A DNA stretch of 64,000 nucleotides from Cytobacillus sp. FSL H8-0458 (GCF_038002165.1 NZ_JBBOBR010000001.1:4032001-4096000), one strand, 5' to 3'; counted from the stretch's first letter, positions 1-8,366 are shown. Program-made: numbers and translations. The notes: generated by a model not told the origin, from the letters alone.

Positions 1-10
1 ATTTCCAGCG

Positions 11-17
11 CATAATA
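11..17 (+). promoter_or_regulatory. candidate sigma-G -10 element of gerD
   Basis: CATAATA at this position matches the forespore sigma-G -10 pattern CATnnTA and lies about 55 bases before the gerD start. gerD is a sigma-G gene in B. subtilis. The -35 element would fall before base 1, so only half the promoter can be seen. Confidence 0.4.
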
Positions 18-71
18 TTTGCTGAAAATCTTCATTCTAAAGGTAAGGACACCTCTGAAAGGAGCTTCACC

Positions 72-719
72 ATGAAGAAAAAATTTCGTTTGCTCCTTCC
101 ATTAGCGCTAGTGTTTTTCATATCAGGCTGCGGCCAAGGTGAATCGGGCGCCGGCCAAATGGATTATGAGCAAACTAAAAAAATGGTTGTTGATATATTA
201 AAGACAGATGAAGGAAAAAAAGCACTCGAAGAATTGATGGCTGATGAAAAAATGCAGCAGAAGATGGTCATGGACCAAAAGGTAGTAAGCGAAACCATTG
301 AAAAAACCTTAACTTCCGATAAAGGCACAGAGTTTTGGAAGAAGTCTTTTGACGATCCAAAGTTTGCCGAAAGCATGGCAAAAAGTATGCAAAAGGAAAA
401 TGAGCAGCTTTTAAAAGATCTTATGAAAGACCCTGAATACCGGGGAATGATGATAGAAGTATTAAAAGATCCCGAGCTTGAAAAAGAAGTTACAAATGTC
501 CTTAAAAGCAAGGAATATCGGGAGCACATTCAGAAAGTAATGACTGAGACATTTGAAAGCCCGCTTTTTAAAGCCAAAATTCAGGACATCCTTCTGAAAG
601 CAGCAGCGGAAACGAAAAGCGGCGGTGAGCAGGGCGGACAAGAAAGCGGGGGTCAAGGCGGCGGCCAGGGTGAAGCCCAGGGCGGTGGTGGCGGTGGCGC
701 CCAGGGCGGCGGAGCATAA
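72..719 (+). CDS. gerD: spore germination lipoprotein GerD
   Basis: GerD is a lipoprotein of the spore inner membrane that clusters the nutrient germinant receptors into the germinosome. The product has 215 residues. It opens with a lipoprotein signal peptide (MKKK, a hydrophobic stretch, then FISGC with the lipidated Cys at residue 20). The body is charged, helical and rich in Lys, Glu and Met. Residues from about 184 to the end form a Gly/Gln-rich tail, longer than I recall for B. subtilis GerD. The start follows AAAGGAGC. It is the only plus-strand gene and converges on salA, as in B. subtilis. Confidence 0.93.
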   Translation: MKKKFRLLLPLALVFFISGCGQGESGAGQMDYEQTKKMVVDILKTDEGKKALEELMADEKMQQKMVMDQKVVSETIEKTLTSDKGTEFWKKSFDDPKFAESMAKSMQKENEQLLKDLMKDPEYRGMMIEVLKDPELEKEVTNVLKSKEYREHIQKVMTETFESPLFKAKIQDILLKAAAETKSGGEQGGQESGGQGGGQGEAQGGGGGGAQGGGA

Positions 720-734
720 CCCTTTTAAAAAGAA

Positions 735-764
735 AACCTCTTCCATTTCGGAAGAGGCTTTTTC
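735..764. terminator. bidirectional terminator between gerD and salA
   Basis: CCTCTTCC (737-744) pairs with GGAAGAGG (750-757) around a 5-base loop. T-runs follow on both strands, so the hairpin can end transcripts from both converging genes. Confidence 0.9.
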
Positions 765-765
765 A

Positions 766-1824
766 TTATTTGCTTTCAATTGTTTGGATAACTTTGCGGG
801 CAATTTCCGTATAGATTTGACCGAGCTTATGGTCTTTATCATAAATGGACGGAGCGAAGTCTTCTTCATTCCAATCAGGCTGCTGAAGAGGCAGCTGGCC
901 CAGCACTTCTGTCCGCAGTTCATCAGCAAGCTTCTCGCCGCCGCCCTGCCCAAATACGTGCTCTCTTTCTCCAGTCAATTGACTCTCAAAGTAGGCCATG
1001 TTCTCGATAACACCCAGGATTTCATGCTCTGTGCGAAGTGCCATTGCACCAGCTCTGGCCGCAACAAATGCGGCTGTAGGATGCGGAGTTGTCACAACAA
1101 TTTCCTTGCAGGAAGGAAGCATTGTATGCACATCCAGGGCAACATCTCCTGTTCCCGGAGGCAAATCAAGAAGAAGGTAGTCTAATTCACCCCACTCAAC
1201 TTCATTGAAGAAGCTGTTCAGCATTTTGCCAAGCATCGGCCCTCTCCAGATAATCGGCGCATTATCTTCCACAAAGAATCCCATTGAAATCACTTTTACG
1301 CCAAAACGTTCAACCGGCAGAATTCGCTCTCCTCTGACCACGGGACGCTTCGTAATGCCCATCATATCCGGAACGCTGAATCCATAGATATCAGCATCGA
1401 TCAATCCAACTTTTTTGCCCAGCCTTGCCAGGGATACAGCCAGGTTGACCGAAACGGTGGATTTGCCGACTCCGCCTTTTCCGCTGGCAATGGCAATGAA
1501 TTCCGTCTTATTACCAGGAGAAAGCAGGCCTTTGTCTTCTTCCGCCGCTGCCTCTCTATATTGTGAAAGCACTTCATCCGGAAGCTCGCTGAAGCGGATG
1601 CCGACGGTCGCCGCCCCTGCTTCTTTTAAAAGATTGACGACTTCCGTCTGAAGCTGAAGCTGTTCAGCTGTACCTGTCTTGGCGACTTGAATCTTAACGC
1701 TGACATGATTCTTTTCTTCCTTGATTTTAATTTCTTCAATGGCGTTAAGTTCGCCCAATGTTCTATGTATAAATGGTTCCTTCAAGCCGCTTAAAGCTTC
1801 TCTGACTTTCTGTTCAGTTAACAT
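766..1824 (-). CDS. salA: Mrp/NBP35-family P-loop ATPase SalA
   Basis: SalA (YbaL) belongs to the Mrp/ApbC family of iron-sulfur carrier ATPases. In B. subtilis it also acts as a regulator, relieving ScoC repression of exoprotease genes. The protein has 352 residues: an N-terminal MIP18/DUF59-like domain (about 1-90), then the deviant Walker A GKGGVGKST at about 115-123, and the conserved LLDLPPGTGD segment. I place the start at the ATG at 1824, about ten bases after AAAGGCGG. The GTG three codons upstream sits almost on the ribosome-binding site. The place between cwlD and gerD is conserved. The regulatory role is inferred from the B. subtilis orthologue. Confidence 0.93.
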   Translation of the reverse strand: MLTEQKVREALSGLKEPFIHRTLGELNAIEEIKIKEEKNHVSVKIQVAKTGTAEQLQLQTEVVNLLKEAGAATVGIRFSELPDEVLSQYREAAAEEDKGLLSPGNKTEFIAIASGKGGVGKSTVSVNLAVSLARLGKKVGLIDADIYGFSVPDMMGITKRPVVRGERILPVERFGVKVISMGFFVEDNAPIIWRGPMLGKMLNSFFNEVEWGELDYLLLDLPPGTGDVALDVHTMLPSCKEIVVTTPHPTAAFVAARAGAMALRTEHEILGVIENMAYFESQLTGEREHVFGQGGGEKLADELRTEVLGQLPLQQPDWNEEDFAPSIYDKDHKLGQIYTEIARKVIQTIESK

Positions 1825-1913
1825 ACATTGCACCCGCCTTTTGAATTCGTTTCCATTTCAGTATAACATATTGAAAATTCTTTACAGTTAATTGTATCAC
1901 ACCGGAAAAATAT

Positions 1914-1947
1914 TCAAAAAAGAAAAGGCACTCTATCAGCACCTTTT
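1914..1947 (-). terminator. terminator after cwlD
   Basis: On the minus strand AAAAGGTGC pairs with GTGCCTTTT (two G-U pairs) and is followed by CTTTTTT. The stem begins at the cwlD stop codon. Confidence 0.75.
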
Positions 1948-2669
1948 CATTCCCATGTTTCGGTCAATTCTTTTTCATTGGTATAGTAGCGCATAATTCC
2001 ATTATAGATGGAGGCAGCGATTTTATCCTGATATTCATCCGTTTTCAGGCTGGCCCGTTCCCCCGGGTTTGATAAGAATCCCACTTCTACTAAGACACCC
2101 GGCTTTTTGGCGTATTTTAAAATGAATACATTGTTTAAAGGCTTGGAATTCCGCTTCGTATTTTCCAGATTGCGACGGAGTTCATCCTGTATGAATTTTG
2201 CGGCTTTGGCATTTTCCTTAATCCCAGGCGCATAGAAAGTCTGCGCTCCGCTCCATCGTGGAGAAGGAATGGAATTTAAATGGATGCTGACATAAAAATC
2301 AGAATTTGACGTATTTATCATTTCAAGCCGTTTCTTCAGGTCTTCAACTTTTCTCCGGCTGTATCCCCTCGTTCCCTCTGGTGCGAGGTCCCTATCGTCC
2401 TCCCTCGTCATGAGCACAAGCGCTCCCTGCTCCTGGAGGTAATCCCTTACTTTTAATGATACTTCCAGTGCAATATCTTTCTCGAGTGCCCCTTCGTCAC
2501 CTGCCCCGCCATCCGGGCCGCCATGGCCGGGATCAAGCAAGATGATCTTCCCGGTTAAAGGCAGATTCCACGATTCCCAGGAATCATCATCCATAAAGTC
2601 ATATTGTAAAATAAGAAAAAGGACGATAAGCCCGATCGCAAACCCGCCTATTTTTAATTTTTTCTTCAT
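1947..2669 (-). CDS. cwlD: N-acetylmuramoyl-L-alanine amidase CwlD
   Basis: CwlD is a zinc amidase that removes peptide side chains from muramic acid during spore cortex synthesis, working with PdaA to make muramic-delta-lactam. The 240-residue product has a short N-terminal membrane anchor (about 6-22), then an Amidase_3 domain. The zinc and catalytic residues can be seen: His49 in DPGHGG, Glu63, His130 in SIHLNS and Glu195 in VEVGF. It lies between ybaK and salA as in B. subtilis. Expression in sporulating cells is expected, but I did not identify a sporulation promoter. Confidence 0.95.
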   Translation of the reverse strand: MKKKLKIGGFAIGLIVLFLILQYDFMDDDSWESWNLPLTGKIILLDPGHGGPDGGAGDEGALEKDIALEVSLKVRDYLQEQGALVLMTREDDRDLAPEGTRGYSRRKVEDLKKRLEMINTSNSDFYVSIHLNSIPSPRWSGAQTFYAPGIKENAKAAKFIQDELRRNLENTKRNSKPLNNVFILKYAKKPGVLVEVGFLSNPGERASLKTDEYQDKIAASIYNGIMRYYTNEKELTETWE

Positions 2670-2771
2670 ACGCCCTAATCAGTCCCCTCCTGCTTATCCT
2701 CATTTCAATATATGGGACAAGACGGAGATCTAGAACTTCGATCAGGACAGCGGTCTGATCAAATTAACTTT

Positions 2772-3215
2772 TCAGTGGAGACGCAATTTATGCCTTCTCT
2801 CACCTTTATTGAATCCTTCCGACCACCAGCTGTTTACATATTGCTCGCACATATAATAAAGGGATTCACTCATAGCCGCTTCCGAACCATGGCCCCAATA
2901 AAGAAAAAAGTTATACAAGGTATCCACTAAATGCTTATGCTCTTTTTCACATCTATTGCGGACCTGATCCAGCGATTCGCCATAGCGCCCAAAACGGCTA
3001 TAGTTGGCCCCCAGCAAATAGGCTTCAATCGCTACATCATAGCAGGCCTCCTCAATTCCGGCATTCATCATCAGACCGGAGACAAATCTGGAAGAACCAA
3101 AAAACTGCTGTACTTTTTCTTTTAAGACTTTTATCGAAATTTCCCTAAGGACTGATTTTTCATATTTGATCTGCTTCTCTCTTTTTTTCTCTTTGAACGT
3201 CGTTATGACAGTCAC
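2772..3215 (-). CDS. ybaK: DUF2521 family protein YbaK
   Basis: This 147-residue protein resembles B. subtilis YbaK (DUF2521), whose function is unknown. It has a basic N-terminus (KEKKREKQIKYEK), a mostly helical body without membrane segments, and a conserved C-terminal WWSEGFNKGERRHKLRLH end. The start is GTG, six bases after AGGGGTGA. Its place beside cwlD matches B. subtilis, but the upstream neighbour is a repeat region followed by proA rather than ybaJ. No catalytic motif is visible and I assign no function. Confidence 0.85.
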   Translation of the reverse strand: MTVITTFKEKKREKQIKYEKSVLREISIKVLKEKVQQFFGSSRFVSGLMMNAGIEEACYDVAIEAYLLGANYSRFGRYGESLDQVRNRCEKEHKHLVDTLYNFFLYWGHGSEAAMSESLYYMCEQYVNSWWSEGFNKGERRHKLRLH

Positions 3216-3302
3216 GCTTTCTCACCCCTTGTAAATAGTCTTTATCTGCAGCGGGAGAGAAATGCAAAAAGAAGCCGCGAATCGGGCTGCCAATTTTTTA
3301 TC

Positions 3303-3668
3303 AGAAAAGCGGAAGGCGCCCGCTTATAAAGGAACGCAGACTAAAACCGCCACGTCCTGTGGCAGCGTCTGCATGACCCGCATCCTCCCAAAAGCTGTCG
3401 CTTTCGGTCGTGCGACGTTTATGCTGACGAAGCCTTCCTTGTCCTGCGGGCCTCAAGCATAAGACAAGCCGGCTGAAAGGTTGTTCTTTACCTTTTAGAC
3501 GGATTGAAAGAAATGTGGAGGCGACTGCCCAGGGACGACTAGTATAAGACGAGCCCTGCAAGAAGGGGTTCTTTCCTTCTGGAAGGGATTGGCTTATGTC
3601 TCGAGTCCCTAGGAGCCGCAACAAGACAAGCTTATGACCTCGAGCCGATGGCGCCTGTAGCTGGACAG
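3303..3668 (+). repeat. dispersed hairpin repeat, copy A (outer, interrupted)
   Basis: The segment opens with AGAAAAGCGGAAGGCGCC and closes with GGCGCCTGTAGCTGGACAG, the two ends of a repeat family found elsewhere in the window. GCATAAG at 3457-3463 should pair with CTTATG at 3631-3636, and AAAGG pairs with CCTTT around the loop TTGTTCTTTA. The family sequence GGATTGGCTTATG is split after GGATTG (3506) and resumes at 3630. A second hairpin element, with CGCAGAC pairing GTCTGC, lies near 3330-3380. The rest of the ybaK-proA gap holds only the proA terminator. Confidence 0.75.
3507..3629 (+). repeat. dispersed hairpin repeat, copy A2, nested in copy A
   Basis: This second copy of the family sits inside the stem of copy A. 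AGGGAC (3531-3536) pairs with GTCCCT (3605-3610), ATAAG (3544-3548) with CTTAT (3593-3597), and GAAGG with CCTTC around a GGTTCTTT loop. The edges are estimated from where copy A is interrupted. No target duplication is obvious. Confidence 0.7.
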
Positions 3669-3699
3669 TTATCTAACTTTCAGGATTAATTCTTATTAT

Positions 3700-3733
3700 T
3701 TTAGAAAAGCACCAGCCGGAGCTGATGCTTTTA
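3700..3733 (-). terminator. terminator after proA
   Basis: On the minus strand AAAAGCATCAGC pairs with GCTGGTGCTTTT across a TCCG loop, just after the proA stop. It would end the proI-proB-proA transcript. Confidence 0.85.
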
Positions 3734-3741
3734 AACATTTT

Positions 3742-5010
3742 TTATCGAATCTGTCCATTTCCGGACATTAGGTATTTGCGGGTTGTTAATGCAGGCAGAC
3801 CCATCGGCCCTCTCGCGTGGAGCTTCTGTGTGGAAATGCCGATTTCAGCTCCAAAGCCAAGTGCGCCTCCATCCGTGAATCTCGTCGAAGCATTATGGTA
3901 CAGCGCCGCAGCATCTGTCAGCTGCATGAACTTTTTGGCTGTTTCCCCATTTTCGGTGATAATCGCCTCTGAATGCCTAGTGCCATATTGATCAATATGA
4001 TCGATGGCCTGTTCAAGACTATTCACGGTTTTTACAGCTAAGTCCAGGCTTAAATATTCATTGGCCCAATCGCTATAAGCTGCGGGTACCACATCAGGCA
4101 ATGCAGCTGCTGCAGAGTCATCACCATGTACAGTTATCCCGTGATTCTTCAGAGCTTCTGCAAGCAATTCTTTATGCTGATCCAGCCATGCTTCATGAAC
4201 AATCAGCGTTTCTGCCGCATTACAGACTGCGGGACGGTCGGTTTTGGCATTAATCAGGATATTGATCGCTTTTTCCGGATCTGCCTCTTTATCAACATAG
4301 ATATGGCAGTTTCCAACTCCTGTTTCGAGTACAGGCACCGTCGCATTCTCAACCACAGCTTTAATGAGGGATGCGCCGCCTCTCGGAATTAAGACATCAA
4401 TATGCTCTTTCATGGTGAACAGCTGCTTTGTCGCTTCTCTGTCTGCTGTGGCAATGAATTGGACAGTTTCTTTAGGTATCTTCGTTTTTTCAAGAGCTTC
4501 ATGAATAAGCTCGACGATCGCCTGATTCGAATTCAGTGCTGATGATCCGCCTTTTAAGACTATGGCATTTCCAGATTTCAGCGCAAGACCTGCCGCGTCG
4601 GCAGTTACATTAGGTCTTGCTTCATAAATCATGCCGATGACACCAAGCGGAACACGGACCTCTTCCACCTTCAGCCCATTATCCAAAGTCCAGCCCGACA
4701 TAACATCTCCAATCGGATCGGGAAGTTCAGCTACCTGGCGAAGGCCGTCTGCAAATTCATAAACCCGCTCCTTCGATAATGACAGGCGATCCATATATGC
4801 CTCTTCGAATCCTTTTTCCCTGCCATTATCAAGATCGGCCATATTAGCTGCAAGTATCGATTCATATCCGGTTTCCAAAGCATCTGCAACTGTACGGAGT
4901 GCTTCGTTCTTTTCTTCCGTTGTTAAAATACTTAATGTTTTTGCAGCCTTCCTTGCCTTTTTTGCCTGTTCTTCTACATTATTTATCTTTACTGCTGATG
5001 CAGTAATCAT
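3742..5010 (-). CDS. proA: gamma-glutamyl phosphate reductase ProA
   Basis: ProA reduces gamma-glutamyl phosphate to glutamate-5-semialdehyde with NADPH, the second step of proline synthesis from glutamate. The 422-residue protein has the aldehyde dehydrogenase fold and the catalytic Cys in PAVCNAAETL. The C-terminal HARGPMGLPALTT segment is typical of ProA. The start at 5010 follows AGGAGGG by six bases; an in-frame extension upstream only overlaps proB. It is the last gene of proI-proB-proA, 19 bases after proB, and is followed by a terminator. Confidence 0.97.
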   Translation of the reverse strand: MITASAVKINNVEEQAKKARKAAKTLSILTTEEKNEALRTVADALETGYESILAANMADLDNGREKGFEEAYMDRLSLSKERVYEFADGLRQVAELPDPIGDVMSGWTLDNGLKVEEVRVPLGVIGMIYEARPNVTADAAGLALKSGNAIVLKGGSSALNSNQAIVELIHEALEKTKIPKETVQFIATADREATKQLFTMKEHIDVLIPRGGASLIKAVVENATVPVLETGVGNCHIYVDKEADPEKAINILINAKTDRPAVCNAAETLIVHEAWLDQHKELLAEALKNHGITVHGDDSAAAALPDVVPAAYSDWANEYLSLDLAVKTVNSLEQAIDHIDQYGTRHSEAIITENGETAKKFMQLTDAAALYHNASTRFTDGGALGFGAEIGISTQKLHARGPMGLPALTTRKYLMSGNGQIR

Positions 5011-5029
5011 TGAATCCCTCCTAAAAAGT

Positions 5030-6148
5030 TTAAACAAGTGCCGGCAGCTTAAAGTCGCGGGAGCATACAAATTTTTCCTGAGCTACGGCCGGTTCAAGCT
5101 CTTCATCTGCTGTATGGCCGCTTAACTGTTCGTTTGAATAATTAATGCGGCCGAGGCCGATTTCTATTCCCTCTTCATCCAGAATGCGGACGACCGCTCC
5201 ATCCTTAAATCGCCCTTTGACTTCCTGAATATCAGCGCAGTATAGATTTTCCTGCTGATCCACAATAGCCTCTATCCCATGGGAATTGATGGTCACCTTT
5301 CCTTCAGGACCTGAGTGGAACGCAATCCACTGCTTCTCATTATCCAGATTAAATGCATCCGGCTCCGGCGTGAAGTAGGTGCCTCTCGCTCTGTTTTCCA
5401 CAGCTTCCATTAAAATATTTTCCGTTCCTGCTTTTCCTAAAAAGGAGTCAATCCCTGCAGCCATCGCAATTTTCACTGCCTGGATTTTTGATTTCATGCC
5501 GCCTGTTCCTACAGCACTGCCAGATCCTCCTGCAGCTGCTTCAATTTCAGGTGTAATGCTGTGAACCCTCTCCAGAAGAGTCGCATGGGGATTATCATTC
5601 GGGTTGCTGTCATAGAGGCCGTCAATGTCAGATAAAATAATCAGTAAATCTGCATCAATCAGACCGGCCACTTTTGCAGCCAGAGTATCATTGTCCCCGA
5701 AGCGCAAGCGGTCGACCGTAACCGTATCATTTTCATTTATGATTGGGATGATGCCTCGCTCCAGCAGCACATTCATGGTGTTATGCATATTGCCATAGCG
5801 ATTTTCATCAGAGAAATCACTTCTGGTAATCAAGATTTGTGAAGCTACGTAACCATGAGATAAAAAGAGTTCTGAGTAAGATTCCATTAATAGCCCCTGG
5901 CCAATAGAAGCCGCAGCCTGTTTTTCCGGAAGGGAAGAAGGCCGGTCAAGGCAGCCAAGCTTCCTATATCCTGCTGCAACAGCACCTGATGACACAACCG
6001 CTGCTTCATAGCCTTCATCCTTCAGCTCGACAATTTGCTCAGCAAATTTTTCAAGCTTTCTGCGGCTGATCTCCCCGTGCATGCTTGTTAATGAGCTGCT
6101 TCCAATCTTAATAACAACTCTTTTTATCTGCTTTTCTTTAATCAACAT
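5030..6148 (-). CDS. proB: glutamate 5-kinase ProB
   Basis: ProB phosphorylates glutamate to gamma-glutamyl phosphate, the first and feedback-controlled step of proline synthesis. The 372-residue product has an N-terminal amino-acid kinase domain (VVIKIGSSSL near residue 11; NENDTVTV and FGDNDTLAA in the active-site region; about 1-260). A C-terminal PUA domain follows (about 275-360), so this is the long form. The start follows AGGAGGT by six bases. It lies between proI and proA. No T-box precedes it, unlike the proBA operon of B. subtilis. Confidence 0.96.
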   Translation of the reverse strand: MLIKEKQIKRVVIKIGSSSLTSMHGEISRRKLEKFAEQIVELKDEGYEAAVVSSGAVAAGYRKLGCLDRPSSLPEKQAAASIGQGLLMESYSELFLSHGYVASQILITRSDFSDENRYGNMHNTMNVLLERGIIPIINENDTVTVDRLRFGDNDTLAAKVAGLIDADLLIILSDIDGLYDSNPNDNPHATLLERVHSITPEIEAAAGGSGSAVGTGGMKSKIQAVKIAMAAGIDSFLGKAGTENILMEAVENRARGTYFTPEPDAFNLDNEKQWIAFHSGPEGKVTINSHGIEAIVDQQENLYCADIQEVKGRFKDGAVVRILDEEGIEIGLGRINYSNEQLSGHTADEELEPAVAQEKFVCSRDFKLPALV

Positions 6149-6183
6149 CCAATACCTCCTGTGAACTTGTATATCCATTTCCC

Positions 6184-7026
6184 TTAGGAAGTGACAAGGG
6201 CGCCTTCCAACTCTTCGCTGATCTCCTTCGAACGTTTGGCGGCATGCTCAACTGCCTGCGTGATAGCTTCGCCTCCGTTGTATTTCCTTAATGCTTCCAG
6301 TCCTGAGGCGGTCGTGCCATTAGGAGAGGTCACTTTCTCTCTTAGAGAAGTTGGCGTTTCCTCCTTTTCAAGCACCATCTTAGCTGCTCCAAATATCGTC
6401 TGGGCAACAATTTTGCGGACAGTCTCTTCATCCATCCCTTTTTGAACCCCTACCCGCTCCATATTCTCCATCAGATAATAGAAGTAAGCAGGGCCGCTTC
6501 CGGCTAATCCTGTAAAAACATCCATCTGGTCTTCATCGATGATATACACTTCCCCCATGCATTCCAGCAACTCCTTAACCATTTCCACATTGGCCATGCT
6601 CGTATTTTTTCCTGCCACGACAGCCGTCGCAGATTCCTGAATCATGCTTGAAGTATTCGGCATCACACGCACTACCTGCTGCCCCGGATTTAAATGCTCT
6701 TCCATGAACTCTGTTGTAATGCCTGCCAACACGGAAAGAATCACCTGGCCGGGATATATTTTGTCTTTAATCGAACGAAGGGCATCTTCTGCCCCTTTTG
6801 GCTTCATGGCTAAAATGAATAGATCGATTTCCTCAAATGGAAGCTCGTTTTGAGGAATCGCACTTACCCCATACTGATCATGAATCTCTTCCAGTCTGTC
6901 TGCATTGCTCCTATTCGTTACAAAAACCCGTTCGGGTGACATTTTTTCAGCTGTAATGACTCCAGAAATCATTGATTCCGCCATCGACCCTGCTCCTAAA
7001 AATGCGATTGTTTTATTGGCTAACAT
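6184..7026 (-). CDS. proI: pyrroline-5-carboxylate reductase
   Basis: The enzyme reduces pyrroline-5-carboxylate to proline with NAD(P)H, the last step of the pathway. The 280-residue protein starts with a Rossmann motif (FLGAGSMAESM). It has the conserved MPNTSS segment, and AGSGPAYFY and SPNGTTASGL in the C-terminal dimer domain. I chose the ATG at 7026, six bases after AGGAGG; the ATG two codons upstream touches the ribosome-binding site. It is first in a proI-proB-proA unit that holds the whole pathway. Whether it equals B. subtilis ProI, ProG or ProH cannot be settled from sequence memory. Confidence 0.93.
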   Translation of the reverse strand: MLANKTIAFLGAGSMAESMISGVITAEKMSPERVFVTNRSNADRLEEIHDQYGVSAIPQNELPFEEIDLFILAMKPKGAEDALRSIKDKIYPGQVILSVLAGITTEFMEEHLNPGQQVVRVMPNTSSMIQESATAVVAGKNTSMANVEMVKELLECMGEVYIIDEDQMDVFTGLAGSGPAYFYYLMENMERVGVQKGMDEETVRKIVAQTIFGAAKMVLEKEETPTSLREKVTSPNGTTASGLEALRKYNGGEAITQAVEHAAKRSKEISEELEGALVTS

Positions 7027-7088
7027 GGACATCCTCCTTTAGATGAAAAACTGTTCGTATATCCGTTCGTAATTTATCAACGTTATCT

Positions 7089-7116
7089 ATCGTAACATGC
7101 TCAAATTCAGATTCAA
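7089..7116 (-). promoter_or_regulatory. candidate sigma-A promoter of proI-proB-proA
   Basis: On the minus strand TTGAAT (7111-7116) and TACGAT (7089-7094) are 16 bases apart, 63 bases before the proI start. ACGAAC occurs twice just downstream of the -10. The T-box signature TGGNACCGCG is absent from the 7027-7381 gap. That gap otherwise holds a small hairpin (7278-7297, GCCCAGC/GCTGGGC, no T-run) and the rpsI terminator. Confidence 0.45.
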
Positions 7117-7334
7117 GGGTATTAGGGAAAGACGGGAGGATAAGGGCGAGATAATGAATAAAAACGCTAACATACATGGCCTAAGGTCCGCTGATGCTCT
7201 CTCAGCGTGAATAATCCCCTCTCAGCCCGATATTTGCAATAAAATAATTTCCAGTTTCTCATTGGTACAGAATTAAAGCCCAGCCAGCTTGCTGGGCGGC
7301 AGGGAATAAAGGGAGCAGAAGTTAAATAAAATAA

Positions 7335-7371
7335 GAAAAAAGCTCCCAGCCGAAATGGCTGAGAGCTTTGG
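7335..7371 (-). terminator. terminator after rpsI
   Basis: On the minus strand AAAGCTCTCAGCC pairs with GGCTGGGAGCTTT (one G-U pair) over a 5-base loop and runs into T6. It ends the rplM-rpsI unit. Confidence 0.92.
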
Positions 7372-7381
7372 TAAGCAATAA

Positions 7382-7774
7382 TTAACGCTTTGAGAACTGA
7401 GGAGCACGACGAGCACCTTTAAGACCGTATTTCTTACGCTCTTTCATACGTGCGTCACGAGTTAATAGTCCTGCGCGCTTTAATGTTGGACGGAATTCAG
7501 GATCAGCTTGAAGCAATGCACGAGCGATGCCGTGGCGGATTGCGCCAGCTTGACCAGTGTATCCACCGCCGTTTACATTTACAAGAATGTCGTAGCTGTT
7601 AACTGTTTCAGTAGCTACAAGCGGCTGTTTTACAACTTCACGTAAAGCTGCAAAAGGAATGTATTCTGTGATTTCACGACCATTGATGATGATTTTACCG
7701 TCGCCTGGAACTAAACGAACACGTGCAACGGAGCTCTTACGACGACCAGTACCAATATATTGAACCTGTGCCAA
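7382..7774 (-). CDS. rpsI: 30S ribosomal protein S9 (uS9)
   Basis: S9 binds the head of the 30S subunit, and its C-terminal tail reaches the P-site tRNA. The 130-residue product has the family start [14 protein letters not shown] and the basic tail [17 protein letters not shown] ending in Lys-Arg. The start codon is TTG (7772-7774), eight bases after GGGAGG. It follows rplM by 20 bases in the conserved L13-S9 pair and is followed by a strong terminator. Confidence 0.98.
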   Translation of the reverse strand: MAQVQYIGTGRRKSSVARVRLVPGDGKIIINGREITEYIPFAALREVVKQPLVATETVNSYDILVNVNGGGYTGQAGAIRHGIARALLQADPEFRPTLKRAGLLTRDARMKERKKYGLKGARRAPQFSKR

Positions 7775-7794
7775 GTTAATAACCTCCCTAAAAA

Positions 7795-8232
7795 TTATCC
7801 ACGAAGTTCGTAAACTTCAGGTTGTTGTGCTTGGTGCTTATGTTCGCTACCAGCATATACGTGTAATTTCTTGAACATTTGACGGCCAAGAGAGTTCTTT
7901 GGAAGCATGCCTTTAATAGCAAGCTCAAGCATTCTCTCAGGGTAGTTTGTACGCATTTCAAGAGCAGTTCTTGTTTTTAGACCGCCTGGGTGCATGCTGT
8001 GACGGTAGTAGATCTTGTCAGTAAGCTTTTTCCCAGTAAGTTCGATTTTTGAAGCGTTGATAAGAATTACATGATCACCAGTATCAACATGTGGTGTATA
8101 AGTTGGTTTATGTTTACCACGTAGGATTGACGCTACTTCACTAGCAAGACGACCAAGAGTTTTGCCTTCAGCATCAATCACGTACCATTTACGTTCGATA
8201 TTGTTTGAATTCGCCATAAACGTTGTACGCAT
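7795..8232 (-). CDS. rplM: 50S ribosomal protein L13 (uL13)
   Basis: L13 is an early-assembling 50S protein. The product has 145 residues, as in B. subtilis, with the HVDTGDHVI and [19 protein letters not shown] family segments. The start at 8232 ([11 protein letters not shown]) lies six bases after GGAGGG. The upstream region carries a sigma-A promoter and an L13-leader-like segment, so autoregulation by L13 is likely. It is cotranscribed with rpsI. Confidence 0.98.
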   Translation of the reverse strand: MRTTFMANSNNIERKWYVIDAEGKTLGRLASEVASILRGKHKPTYTPHVDTGDHVILINASKIELTGKKLTDKIYYRHSMHPGGLKTRTALEMRTNYPERMLELAIKGMLPKNSLGRQMFKKLHVYAGSEHKHQAQQPEVYELRG

Positions 8233-8330
8233 CAGTTTCCCTCCTAATAATTCCATTCATAATCAATTTTTTGGTTTATCTATTCGACACAATAAGTTCC
8301 GGGGCTTATCGTGGTTTTAATAATAATACC
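8233..8330 (-). promoter_or_regulatory. L13 ribosomal leader (putative)
   Basis: Between the promoter and rplM, the transcript contains AAGCCCCGGAACTTATTGTG preceded by ACCACGAT. I recognise this as like the L13_leader element of Bacillus rplM mRNAs. It should bind L13 and control rplM-rpsI. The assignment is from memory, not from a covariance search. Confidence 0.6.
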
Positions 8331-8337
8331 ATATGCT

Positions 8338-8366
8338 ATAATATAACTTTGACAGTCTAATGTCAA
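8338..8366 (-). promoter_or_regulatory. sigma-A promoter of rplM-rpsI
   Basis: On the minus strand a perfect TTGACA (8361-8366) is followed after 17 bases by TATTAT (8338-8343). Confidence 0.8.

Noticed and set aside
625..1185. Plus-strand 186-codon frame starting in the gerD tail
   Set aside because: It shadows the GC-rich gerD tail and the antisense strand of salA, crosses a strong terminator and has no start signal.
3301..3624. Minus-strand 107-codon frame in the ybaK-proA gap
   Set aside because: It lies fully in hairpin repeats, has no ribosome-binding site and resembles no protein family I know.
3300..3670. Possible CRISPR-like array
   Set aside because: The repeats are imperfect hairpins of different size with no regular spacers, and there are no cas genes in the window.
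7278..7297. GCCCAGC/GCTGGGC hairpin before proI
   Set aside because: Considered as a T-box or terminator part, but it has no T-run and no T-box sequence; nothing more can be said.
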